A stretch of 64,000 nt of DNA from Undaria pinnatifida (lineage: Eukaryota; Sar; Phaeophyceae; Laminariales; Alariaceae): positions 7,111,765 to 7,175,764 of the forward strand of contig JABAKD010000004.1 in NCBI GenBank assembly GCA_012845835.1. Reading direction: 5' to 3'. Both the position numbers and the translations under genes were made by a program. Shown here piece after piece: positions 1 to 12,078 of this stretch. Below the pieces are notes generated by a model that was given only the letters and a program-made list of their open reading frames with translations, did not search any database and was not told the DNA's origin. The first letter of the stretch is position 1, and each line of letters begins with the position of its first letter.

Positions 1-90
1 ACCAGGGCGACCGGCTCTATTTGATACCGGTATGTAGCTATGACTGAGTCCGGAGCATAACTGCACCTGTTTCCGCTTTCGCCCTGCCAG

Positions 91-273
91 GCCCGAGCGC
101 AACTGTCGGAGATGATACACTACTGCCGCGACTGTGTGTCCCTCCTGGCGCTGGTGGACGACAACATGCCGGCACAGCAGGCTGCCCTCAGGGACCGCGC
201 TGACATCCTGGTAGCAACGCCTGCCAGGCTTGTAGCGCACCTTGAGGCTGGAAACGTGCAGCTCGAGAACACG
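91..273 (+). CDS. DBP9: DBP9 exon a (motif Ib)
   Basis: The exon begins after the acceptor GCCCTGCCAG and ends before the donor GTAAGA, phase 0 at both ends. It encodes 61 residues, reading [14 protein letters not shown] and later [18 protein letters not shown], the segment between helicase motifs Ia and II. Positions 1-90 read as the 3' end of an upstream intron: no family-like peptide is present there and a stop falls in the frame tried. Confidence 0.9.
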
Positions 274-3200
274 GTAAGATTTTTTAGAGACGTACGTTGT
301 AGGGGGGGTGGGGGGGGGGGGGGGCAACGGTGAGTCGGGGAGGAGTGTTGCTGTAATATACGTTGGCCCAGCTTCAACAATTGTTGGCTTAGATTTTGCT
401 CTTTTTTCTTAGACTACTTCGATCCCCCCCTTCCTCTCACTTCCCCCTGCCTTGACGGTGCTAATAATTGTGCAGAAAACTGGGTTGGGGAGGGGGAGGT
501 AGTGGGTCGGGGAGAACTATGTTGCGGTAACAATTTTTTTCCCAGCTTCTTCAACAAAATGTGTTGGCTTAGATTTTACTTTTTTTCTCGGAGCTTGCTT
601 CGACCTCCCCCACCCCTCCCCTTTCCCCGCCGTGATAATGCTAATGCAATGCTGCGAATAATGTGATGTATGTTGGAGCCCCATCCACTGATCTGTATGA
701 GCTAGTCGTGGGTGTGGCAGATCGGATTCGTCATATTTGTGAAACCTTGGAGAAGTTCTAGGTATTCGCGGAGCTTGCATAGCCCCCCCTCCCCCAACCC
801 CTGCTCTGCTCATCCCCCGCTCCTAGGTACTGCCAACGCAATACTAATAATAATGCGATGCTGGTGGAAACCCTTGTGGTGGACGAGGCGGACCTCCAGC
901 TCTGTTTCGGGCGCGCAGATGACTTTCGGAAGCTTACTTCGACCACCCCCTCCCCCTGCGATATCGCTAAAGCTAATATATTACTTATATTAGGCTGTTG
1001 GTGGAAACCCTTATTGTGGACGGGGTGAACGTCGTGCTCTCCTTCGGGTTACATTTTCTCGATTCCTCCCCCCCCCCCCCCCCCCCCCCTCACAGTGCTG
1101 TCTCATGAAGTGACCACACAAGAAAACAAATAAACCAATTCGAAGCTGTCATCCAGCATGCAAAAGAAAATGCGCACAAGGTGCGGAAGTCCGCCTCACA
1201 AGCGGTTCTTAGTAGGATGCAGTCCACTCTTTGTGCGACTCACCGATCACCTCACGGCGCTTTGGTGCACGCGATGTCTGCCTGGTCGGTGAAAGCGAGG
1301 TGTGTTCCGTCCTGGCGTCCTGGTGTTGTAGGGATGCGAGGGTCGATGATATTAAGACCACGGCTATGCATGAAAGTAGTACCCCCCCCCTCCCCTCCCC
1401 CCGCCACGGTAATGCTATCAGTAATATAATGCTGCTGGTGGAAACCCTCCCCTCGCCGCAACAAGGCTATCGCGGTCCTGTTAGTTATGTGATGCTGCCG
1501 AGGTCGACCTCGTGCTTTCGTTCGGGCTATACTTGAGCAAACCTTACTCCGTCCCTCCCCTCCCCCCGCTGCGAAACTGCCAACGTGATACTATTCAGAA
1601 TGAAATGCTGCAGGTGGAGACCCCCCACTCGCCGCGATAAGGCTGATGCAATGGTACCACCAGATGCGAGAGTGCATGTGGAAACCCTCTTTGTAGACGA
1701 GGCAGACCTCGTACTCTCCTTTGGGTTATTTTTTGTTTTTTTTTGTATGTTTTCATAGCTCACCTCGACCCCTTCCCTCCCCCCCCCGCCCCTTGCCGCG
1801 ATAATGCCAATGCAACGGCCATAATGCGATGCTGCAGGTGGAAACCCTTGTTGTGGACGAAGCGGATCTAGTGCTCTCCTTCGGGTATGCGGATGACATC
1901 AGGAGCGTGACGAAACGCCTCCCTAAGATCTGCCAGGGGTTCCTCATGTCGGCCACACTCAGCCCTGAACTGCAGGACCTCAAGCGCGTAGTCTTGCACA
2001 GGTGTGTAGGGGATTGGGCGTGTTTTGGGGGGTGTGGGGGGGTTGTCTCCCGCTAGATCATCAAACCCCCGGTGCACTTGAACGGGTGCTATTTGCTCGA
2101 TAGGGGGGGGGGGGGGGGGGGTGGTTGGGGGGGAGGCGGTGGTGGTTATAGTGGTAGCAGTTGTGGCGGTGGTGGAGGTAGTGGCGGTGGTATTAGTGGT
2201 GTGGTGTGGTATGGCGCGGTGTGTTGTGTTGGTGATGGTGGTGGTGGTGGTGGTGGGTTTGTTTGCCCTTGTTCAACTATCGCAGCTGAACTTCCGTCGA
2301 CCCCGCCCGGTGCTCTTATTTGCTGCCCTTTTTTCTTGCCCTTTGCTCTTGTTCGCTGCTCTTGCTTGCTGCTCTTGCTTGCTGCTCTTGCATGCTGCTC
2401 TTGCATGCTGGTCTTGCCGTGTTGCCTGTCCCTTCGCTCGTGCTTCCTGCCTTCGCTTGTTGCCGTGGATTGGCTGTCCTCGCTCTTTCCTGGTGCCCTC
2501 GCCCGTTGCCCTTGCCTGTTGCCACTGCTTGATGCCTCTGCTCGCCCCCGTCTACGCTGCCGTCTACTACCCTTGGTTTTTGCCCTTGATTGCCCCCCTT
2601 GCGTGTTGCCCTTGCGCGTTGCCACCCCCCTTTGCTTGCCGATTTTTTTTGCCTTTTGTCTTTGCCCTTGGTTTCTGCGTCTGCTTGCCGCCCTTGCGTG
2701 TTTCTCTCGTGTGTTTCTCGCGCCGTGATGCCCCTTCAGCCCGGCGGTGCTTAAGCTGGAGGAAGGCGCTCGAGCCGGCAGGCTGTCTCAGTTCTACCTC
2801 CCGGTTCAGGAAAAAGACGATAAATTTCTGGTGGTGTTCGCATTCATCAAGCTCGGGTTGCTAGAGGTAACGGGGGCGTGTCTTTCTTTTTTGTTTTGGT
2901 GGTGTGTTTGTCGAAGTGGTTTGTGGCGCGTTGCTGCTGGCGTGTTCCATTGCCCTACCCCACCCCCCTGCTGCCAGATTGTATAGACTGCGGCGCACCA
3001 ATCTCTCGCTCATGGGTTTCTACCGTTATTGCGGGCGTGTTTTGTTTTTTGACATGCAGGGCAAAGGCCTGTTCTTCGTGAACGACACGGAATCTTCGTA
3101 CCGCCTGAAGCTATTCCTAGAGCAATTCCACGTTAGGTCAGCCGTTCTCAACGCGGAGCTGCCGCTCAACTCGAGGCTGCACATCCTGCAGGTTAGATGG

Positions 3201-6200
3201 GGTGGGGTGGCGTGGGAGGGGATCGGGTCGCGATACCTGCTGCGGTCGAGATGCACTCTTCTTTTTCTATGGCTCTTCGCATGAGGAACTCCACACCCCG
3301 CTCAAAAACCGATGTTTATTAGAAAAAAACGAAATTGCAAACCGATGTATAATCCCATGAAGGTACAGTGATGTACCCAGTTTAAGGCCGATGACAATGG
3401 AAAGCCGATAGCTTGGCCAAAACGTTTCCAAACTTTTTTTTTTGGGGTTATTTTGCAACGATTTCGGGTAACGTCGCGATGAGGAAAAACTATTACAATA
3501 TTGTTTTTCTGGATCTTTTTTTTGGTGATGCGGTCCAACAGGTCAATGTCTATTTTTATCAAGCCTTGGTCAACGTTGTCCAACACATACGATTGACCTT
3601 CGATCTTGAGAGGGAGACAACCCATTGTCATTGTTCTTTGCTCCGAACAAGGTCACGTGAGTGTAGGTGAAAAGCGCTGAAGAGTTAATCTCCATCCATG
3701 CCCTAGCGCGTGAGAGGTTGCTTGTGATGTCCTGTGGTCTTCCGTCACATCCTCCCAAAAAAAAAAAAATCGCCCATTGGGAGATGGTATAGAGTTTTGG
3801 TCTCAGTTTTCTACACACCAGACTCCAAATGTGTTTTTCGCAGAACCCTGATCGGCACCCGCCACAAATCACCGGCCGTAGAGTGAGCCCTGTACACCAA
3901 GGGGGGTCGGAGCCCCTTACGAGCTCGCGACGTTCAGAGTTCACGACGCTGTCGTCGATTTCGTCGGACGAAGTGTGTGGAGAACACGAAATTACGCCGC
4001 GTGTTACCCCAAGATCTGCTTGAGAATTTCTCAAGCAGATGTTGGACAAGATCGGCGCGAGAAACCGTTTATTTTTTCCGGAATTCTGGGAAGTTGAAGG
4101 AAGAAAAACTACAAAATTGGGCTCATAAGCGACCGTCCAGGCAAAGTTTGGCCGGGATATTCGGGAACTTCAAAGTTTTGGGCTTCCACTGTCACCGGTC
4201 TAAGACCACTCAGTGACAAGCCAACTTAGGTGGCCTTATCTCTGGTATGGTCTTATCTTTTTCTTCTGCAAAAAACATCTCACTCTAATTCCAAGTAGTT
4301 TTTTGTTCATGACAAGCCGATTGACTTGGTATTTTTTCTACTATGGGCTTAAATCAGATGGTCTTAAAATGGGTACACCACTGTATTAAGGTATACCGCT
4401 TTTTGGCGAAACAACAATCAACAATGACATTGAGACGATTTTGGTTGAGAAGCCCCGTCATTCAGTAAATAGAATAGCACTTGTCTCACGTGAGGAGGGA
4501 GACCCCGTCTTTTTTTTTTTTTTTTTTGGGGGGGGGGTCGTTGTTACTGCCGCGGTGGAGGTGGTATTTGTCGGCGGCGTTGTTGGTGTCACTTCTCCCT
4601 AGTCGATGAACTTGTATGACCCAACAACTCAACCCAACCCAACCCAACCCAGCCTACTCAACCCAGCCTGCCCAACCCAATCCAGTCTACCCTAAGATTG
4701 GAGAATACCTCCCCCAAAAAAAATGAAGCATGATAACATATATAAGAGCAACACCGCACCGGCTCAATGGTATCAAACCGGAACGATTTTTCCAGGAGTT
4801 CAACCGAGGCATTTTCGACTATCTCATCGTGACGGACAGCAGCATGGACGTAGAAGGGGCAGCGCTAGAAGAGGAGAGGGGTGGAGACGCTCTGACGGAA
4901 GAAAACGCCTCATTAGAGTCATCGAAATCGGACAACGACAGCGAGGAAGAGGAGGAGGGGGGAGAGGACGAGGAGGACGTGGAAGGAGGAAGGGGGGGTG
5001 AGAGCGATGGAGTAGACGCGATGGACGAAGGGGAGGAGGGAGCGGGCGATGGTGCTGGTGGCGGCGGTGAGGAGGAGGAGAAAGACGATGCGGGAATAGC
5101 GCCTACTGACGCCAAGAAAAAGAAAGCCGCTGCCGCCGCCTTGGCCGCCGCCGCGTCCAAAGGGGTTTCCAAGAAGAGGAAAGGCCGGGGAAGAGGGGGC
5201 GGCGGGGATTCGGAGTTTGGTGCCGCCCGAGGCGTGGACTTTCAAGGGGTTTCGTTTGGTAAGTGGAAGTTCGTTTTTTTTCGGGGATGGGGTGGAGGGG
5301 TTGGAGTTGGGTGTGGCGGTAATTTTAGTTTTTGAACGACCAGGGGAGCGGAAATTGAGGTGGGGGGGGTGGAGGCGGGGGGGGGAGGGGGGGGGCTACG
5401 AATTTTTTGCTTGCCTAGTCATTTGACCATTAACCACGCATCCCTTTCGAGACGGAGCGCCGTTTCTACCCCTGATGGACACCTCCAACATTTGGGCGCT
5501 CATTACGCATTTTCCGTATATTGCATGAGAACAAAAAACTGTTTGCTTATCTTATCCCCTTCCTGTTTCGCCGTTTGTGCCACCATCTATTTCCTAGGAT
5601 GGCGATCGTTTTCTCGCTACTCTCTCGTCTACCAAACTCGTCCATGTCACGTTCGTCTATTTTCCTCATCTCCTCTAACACATGCCATTCCACCATGTCT
5701 GTTTCACATTCTCCTACTGTGTGAGTCCTACTCTCTATTTGAGAAGGGGGTAGATGATTGGGTGGAGGGGGGAAGAAAGGGAGGGAGGGTAAGGAAGCTG
5801 GAAAACGAGAGAGGGGGCGGGAGAGGGTAATGGCCGGGGCGGGAGGGAGGATTGGGGGTGTGCAGGGGAAGGGGGGAGCTGGTGCTGTTTTTTTTTCTTT
5901 GCTGATACTCACGCTGTTGCTGATGTTGCTAGCGCTACTGGTCATCCCGATGCTGCTGCTGTTGTGCTAATACATGGCCTCCCACGGCAAGCAATGACGT
6001 GAATTCTATCGTTTCCTGAGATTCATCCCGGGATAGGGGTTTTTTGTTTTTTGGCCAGACGTTTCTAGCCGGTTGAGCTCCCCGAGTGAGGCCCTACGGC
6101 ATAGTCCTTGATACCTTTGACGGGTACCTTTGGTTAAGGTGGGACCAGCGCGTAGAAATGTTTGGTTGGATTGCGCGGAAGAACGCCTTCGAAATCACGC

Positions 6201-9200
6201 TTCGAGTGAGATATTGAAAGCTCCTCGTGTTGCTGCTGCAGGATCTCAGAAACTCCCGCGGCGTCCCCGGCATGGCACGACTTGTCAAAAAACGCAAACA
6301 TTGCTAGGAGTAGCGATGGGCGCTGCGATAATGAAGATACTGCCATCGTGGCGCTTTTTTTGGCCGAACTTTTTGTACTCGTATGAATGGCGAGAGTTCT
6401 TTAAACCCCCAAAGCCGTTGGGATGTGGTTGTTGTTTTTCGCAGTGTGGTGGTTTTGTACACCGAGGCCATGCGCCGCCGGAGTAGGAACGGGGACCGTC
6501 GGTAGGGACAGCTCGCGCTATCGCCACCACGGAAACTGAAGGACACACCACCTAGCGCTGGATTTGCGAATGCGATTGAGTTAAATTTGACTCGCGACGT
6601 GTATGGAAATACGTGGAGGTGTGGTGAGCTTAATAAGCTTTGTTTCCCCCCACATCCGCCGGAGAAAGAAAACGAGGCCACATGGGAGTGTTCATCCGGT
6701 TGAACTTTTAGTTTTCTTTCTAAAAACGACCCAGGCTACGGTAGGGGGTTTTGCATTGGCTCGGGGTCACTCGCGCGAGTAACCCCTCTGTTCCTCTGCG
6801 GTGTTAGGTTTTCTTGATGATATGACTTGGACGAAATCAATCCGCAACGGAATGGTTGTCTTCGCTGCCCCAAAGAAAATCGCCCACAGCATTCTTGTCC
6901 GTGAGGTAATGAGTCATTCGTGCGAGTGGCTCAATTCCGGTACTGAAAATCGGGGGGGGGGGGGGGGGGGGGTCCCCCTACCGTACCACTTTCAGTTTTC
7001 TTTTTTGTTTGTGTTAGATGCGGTACGCCCACTAAAGGGGTGATGTGCCAAGAGCAATGTGACCGCGTTTACTGAGGGAAGCCGCCCTTGTTCCTTCCGG
7101 GCTTATGAGCGCGATTCCTCAGTCGCGGCCATGCAAGCGATTTTTTTTTCCGCCTTGTATCGGCATACCCTCCTTATTCAAACCGCCTTATTGGGGGAAC
7201 CCCCCTCCCGTAGAGAGCTCCTCAACTGACGAGCGTCGGGATGTATGCCTTGTATCGGGATACCCGCCTTATTCAGACCGCCTTATCGGGGGACCCCCCC
7301 CTCCCGTATAGAGTTCCTCAAGTGGCAAGCGTCGGGAAATATATGCCTTGTATCGGGATACCCGCCTTATTCAGACCGCCTTATTGGGGGACCCCCCCTC
7401 CCGTATAGAGCTCAACTGACAAGCGTCGGGAAATGTATGCCTTGTATCGGGACACCCGCCTTATTCAGACCGCCTTATTGGGGGACCCCCCCTCCCGTAT
7501 AGAGCTCCTCAAGTGGCAAGCGTTGGGGAAAATATGCCTTGTATCGGGATACCCGCCTGATTCAGACCGCCTTATTGGGGGACCCCCCCCCTACCGTATG
7601 AGCTCCTCAAGTGACAAGCGTCGGGAAAAATGTGCTTGTATCGGGATACCCGCCTTATTCAGGCCGCCTTGTTGGGGGATCCCCCCTCCCGTAGAGAGTT
7701 CCTCAACTGACAAGCGTCGGGAAAGGTGTGCCTTGTATCGGGATACCCGCCTTATTCAGACCGCCTTATTGGGGGACCCCCCCCTACCGTATGAGCTCCT
7801 CAAGTGACAAGCCTCAGAAAACACGTGATGCGCCTCTGCCGCCGCCTGTGTCTCAACGCCTTAACGGTGCTGCTGCTGCTGGCGATTTTTGTTTGCTACG
7901 TGCTACGATAGAGGTATACCGTTTTTTGGCGAAAAAAATCTGAGTGACGGGTCTCCTTAACCCAAAATCGTCGGAAATACGACATTTTTTGTTGTTGTTG
8001 TTGCATTATTCTCGTTGTACACCTAGGCCATGAGATATTTTTTTCATCCGCGATCAAAGCGGTTTTTCTTTTTTTCTAAATCAGTTTTTGGGTTAAGAAG
8101 GGCATGTCTTAACCTCCTTAACCCCTTTAGAGCCCCAAAATCCCTCCCTATACCAACTTCAAGTAAATTTGTCCCTAGAAAGGGTTTGAGGGGTAGTATT
8201 AAGAAAAAAACGGTGCTCCTCTATCGTAGCACGCGTCAAACGCTACTTCTCAACCCGACGCCGCTGCCCCCCGTTGCTGCTGCTCGTTTCGTCACCGCCG
8301 CCGACATGCCCTTATCGCTACCCTTGGTCCTCAGTGCTAAACGTGGACTTCCCTCCTACTTCCTCCAGCTATACCCACCGGGTGGGGAGGACGGCAAGGG
8401 GCGGGGCCAGCGGAACGGCTCTTAGCCTCGTCCTGGTCAAGGACGAGCGTCAGTGCCACACCTTGCACAAGGTTCAGGTGAGCTGTTAATGGAGGGGGGG
8501 GGGGGGGGGGGGGGGGGAGGGAGGGGGGGGGGGAGGGAGAAAGGCAGACAGGCAGGCAGTTTGTTCTACACCAGACCGCACGATATTTCCTTCGTTGATA
8601 TATTTATTCTCAGAAAACAAAAGACGCACCGCCTCTCCACTCCACCCTTTTTTGTTCCACCCCATTTGTTATCTTCGCTCTACTCTCGCGCTCCCTCCCA
8701 GTAGTAGCTCAGATCCGGGGTCACATAGCGGGCCCTCCTCTCCCCCCGCCACTACCGTACGGGCCTTCATTTTTGTCGCGAGAAGAATTCATTGCAACAT
8801 TTTTGTCTTCCCTCGTCGACTCGCGTTGAATTGTTCCCTGCCCCCGCCTAGATGTCGCAACCAGCTCTTGCTGCTCCCTCTCTCGACGGGGGCGGCGGTA
8901 AGGGTCCTTCTGCTGCTGAACGGGAGTCCCTGGTGTCAGCGATGGGGACGGAGGGAGCGGCGGAGCGGGCGGCAGCAGCGGGAGGTGGCGGGAGCGGGGG
9001 TGGAGGGGGTGTGCAGCCAGCTCCTCTTGCGTTTGACATCCGAGAGATTGAGAGGTTTAGGTATCGGGTGGAGGATACGCTGAAGAAGGTTGGTTGAGCG
9101 TTTTCGTTCCCTGCTTGTCGTTGTTTGCCTTTGCTTGCCTTTGCTTGCCCTTGCTTGCGTTGTTTGCCCTTGTTCGTCTTGCTTGCCCTTGCTTGCCCTT

Positions 9201-12047
9201 GCTTGTCTCGTTTGCCTCTTGCTTGCCCTTGCTTGCCCTTGCTTGCCCTTGCTTGTCTTGTTTTGCCTTGGTTGTCCTTGCTTGCCTTGTCTTGCGTTGC
9301 TTGCCGTTGCTTGCCTTGCCCATCTTGTTTGCCATCCTTAGCCTCGCTTGTATTGTTTTGCCTTGCTTGTCTGCTTATTTGGTTGCTTGCTTGTATGCTT
9401 TTTCTTGCTTGCTTGCTTGCTTGCGCTTGTTGTGCCTGCTCGCTTGCTCACTACAACCGGATGACCTGTGTACGCCAACTTCCATTTGATCGAGCAGGAC
9501 TGCTTCCTCAAAGAGGCAGACGACGCGCCGGTGAACGCCAAGCAACCCTACTCATCAAAAGACGAGGGGGCTTCTTGGCGTTTCCTGTCGCGTCTTGTTC
9601 CTCTTTGAGGATGCAGTCCGCCTCCGTCAAACGGGAGTCAACCCGTACACAGGGCGTCCAGTGGTAGTGAACTTGCCTGTGCACGGCAACATACAGCACA
9701 AACACAATCGAAAAAACAGAACGAACGGCTGCCAAAAAAAAAACGGACAGCGGCAGCGCGGGCCTGAATGTAAGGTACTTTTTTGTCATCGTTTTGATAC
9801 CCAAACGGTCCTTAAATTTCCGGACAATTATGATGAGTCTACTGCAGCCTATTGCTACATACGGAAGATACAGAAGAGCGGGTATCGTTGTGATCATGTC
9901 GTCGTACGCGAACAAAGGGGGGCGAGGCGGGAAGGTCGCGCGGTCGCTGTGGTCCAGGTTCGGGCGCGATCTGTGCCAACAGATAGGGTAGAAGGCAAAG
10001 AGATGCAACGAAAAAATCGGAGCAAATGGCTCGAAAGAACGGCGAACAAAAACACATTTTTTTTTCTTCTTGTTTGCTTGCTTGTTATATACTTCATGTC
10101 CGCCCGATGCTTGCTTTCCTGCCTTCCCCGCCTTTCCGTGCTTGCTAATTCTTGGTGTAGGGGTACTTTGGTCATAACACCAAAGTAAACGCCCGGTCGT
10201 GTCGTTTTTGTCGTTGTCGTTGTTGGCGAATGACTGCTTGGTCGGTCGGTTTGTCGATAGCGTCTGCTTGATCGGTTTGATGGTTGCTAATAGCTGGTTG
10301 GTCGGTGCGTTGGTTGCTGGTACCTGATTGGGCGGTTTGTTGGTTGATTCCTCCGGTGCAGGTGACGCGGGTTAGCGTTCGCGAGGCCCGGGCGGCGGAG
10401 CTGAAGGCCGAGATCGTCAACTCGCAAAAGCTGGCCGGGTATTTCAAGGAAAACGCAGGTAGACCGAAACACACAATTGTCTTCGCACACCAAAAGTTTT
10501 CCGTGTTCGCAACTTTTTTTTTTTTTTTTTTTTTTTTTTGAACGTTCGTCCGTTGCTCTCTCGATCCATTCATCCGTATCTTAAGGTGCTTTAGTGTTCT
10601 TGCTTTATTGGGTGCTCTTAGATCTTTTTTGTCTTGTTCTTATTGTTGTTCTTAGCATTTTTCTTCATCTTGTTATCTTGTTGCGCTTGTTGTTATTACG
10701 GGGGACCCTAGTAAATAGGACCTACGGTGGACACATAAACCTATATATTCATATATTTTTACTAACAATATTTGGTCCTATTTACTATCGTCCTCCGTAA
10801 TAGTGCGTTTTTTCCACGTTGTACAGACCACCGATGTCCACTTGGACGCGTGCTACGATGGAGGTATATGGTATACCGATTTTTGGCGGAAGCATTTTCT
10901 GAATTACCGGGGCTCCTTAGCCCCAAATCGTCGGAATTCCCATGATTCTTTTCGCAGAGAAAAAAAATGTATACTTGTATACATACACGTATGTATACCT
11001 AGGAAATGGAAATTGCTCTTCGGGTACTCCATTTTTGTTTTTTTCTTTTAGTAATAGTAATCAGTTGTTGGGTGGAGCATGGGACCCGTGAGGTCGAGAG
11101 CCTCGGGAAGAAAAACAAATGGGGTGCCTCTACCGTAGCGTTTTTTTTTCCTGTTTTTTTTGTCGTTTCGTTTTTTTTTTGTTTAATCCTCGGGCGGAGG
11201 GGGAAAAATGTAATTGCCTAAATCTCACCACCCCCCCTTCCACGTATTCTCGTACACCTCGTCTGTCGATTTCACTCAGTTGTATCCGCAATCCAGCTGG
11301 TTTTCTGGCGTGTCCTTCAGTCCCGGTGGTAGCGACAGCGCGAGCTGTCCCTACCGGTGGTCTCCGTTACTACTCCGGCAGCGCAAGCTGCCGCTCGTCC
11401 TTGTTAATTAGATATTACGGGGAGGATCTGTTTGGCCTAGCTCGTGTTTCCGGGGGGGGGAGGACGTACGATTTGCACGATCTATCTATAACACATGTTG
11501 AGCTTGGGTCGGGGAGTCACCCCACGGTGTGGGTACAGCAGATTCTGAGAATTTTCTGAGCTCCTAACATGAGGTGGGAGGTCAGTATTTTACCCCCGAA
11601 ACATTACTTGGAAGGCGTTTCGTTCGCGCAACCCGACCAGTTGTTTCTGTGCGTTTGTGCTATTAAAACATTTGGTTCAAAACTGCAACCCCTACTCCTT
11701 GTGTACAGATCCTGTGAGCAATCCCACGGTAGGGTTGCAGCATCAGTCCCTGAGCTCCTCACATGAGGAACTCAATATCTCACCCGATGCTACATGACTT
11801 CGAAGGCGTTCGTTCGCACAACCCGGCCAAGCTTCTCTGTGCCTTAGTAGTATTCCTAAAACAATATGTACTGGTGAAATTACTTCATTGACCGGCAGTT
11901 TCTCACATGAGGAACTCAATCGGCCAGGGACTTTTTGGCGCAAACAACTGCAACCCCTACCGTGGGATGACTCCTGTACGATGTTGTTGTTGCTGTTGTT
12001 GTTTTTATTGTTGTTGTCGTTGTTGCCGCTGTTGTTGTTGTTGCCGC

Positions 12048-12078
<31 letters not shown>

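Larger units (their letters stand above)
5259..8334 (+). other. DBP9 intron 5, transposon- and minisatellite-filled
   Basis: This is the longest intron of the gene at 3076 nt. In order it holds G-rich DNA with a segment shared with intron 10 (about 5400-5465), a degenerate MITE-B fragment (about 6030-6280), a dispersed repeat in minus orientation (about 6420-6690), a CACTCGCGCGAGT palindrome (6763-6786), a 96-bp minisatellite (about 7140-7820) and a MITE-A copy (7899-8236). No further exon is required: exons e and f join in phase. Confidence 0.75.

Noticed and set aside
2072..2864. 200-250-codon ORFs in DBP9 intron 2
   Set aside because: They come from GGT and CTTGC low-complexity DNA, and exons b and c join in phase without them.
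3302..4049. Transposase gene in DBP9 intron 4
   Set aside because: Two minus-strand frames are open but I see no DDE-type motif, HTH pattern or terminal repeats.
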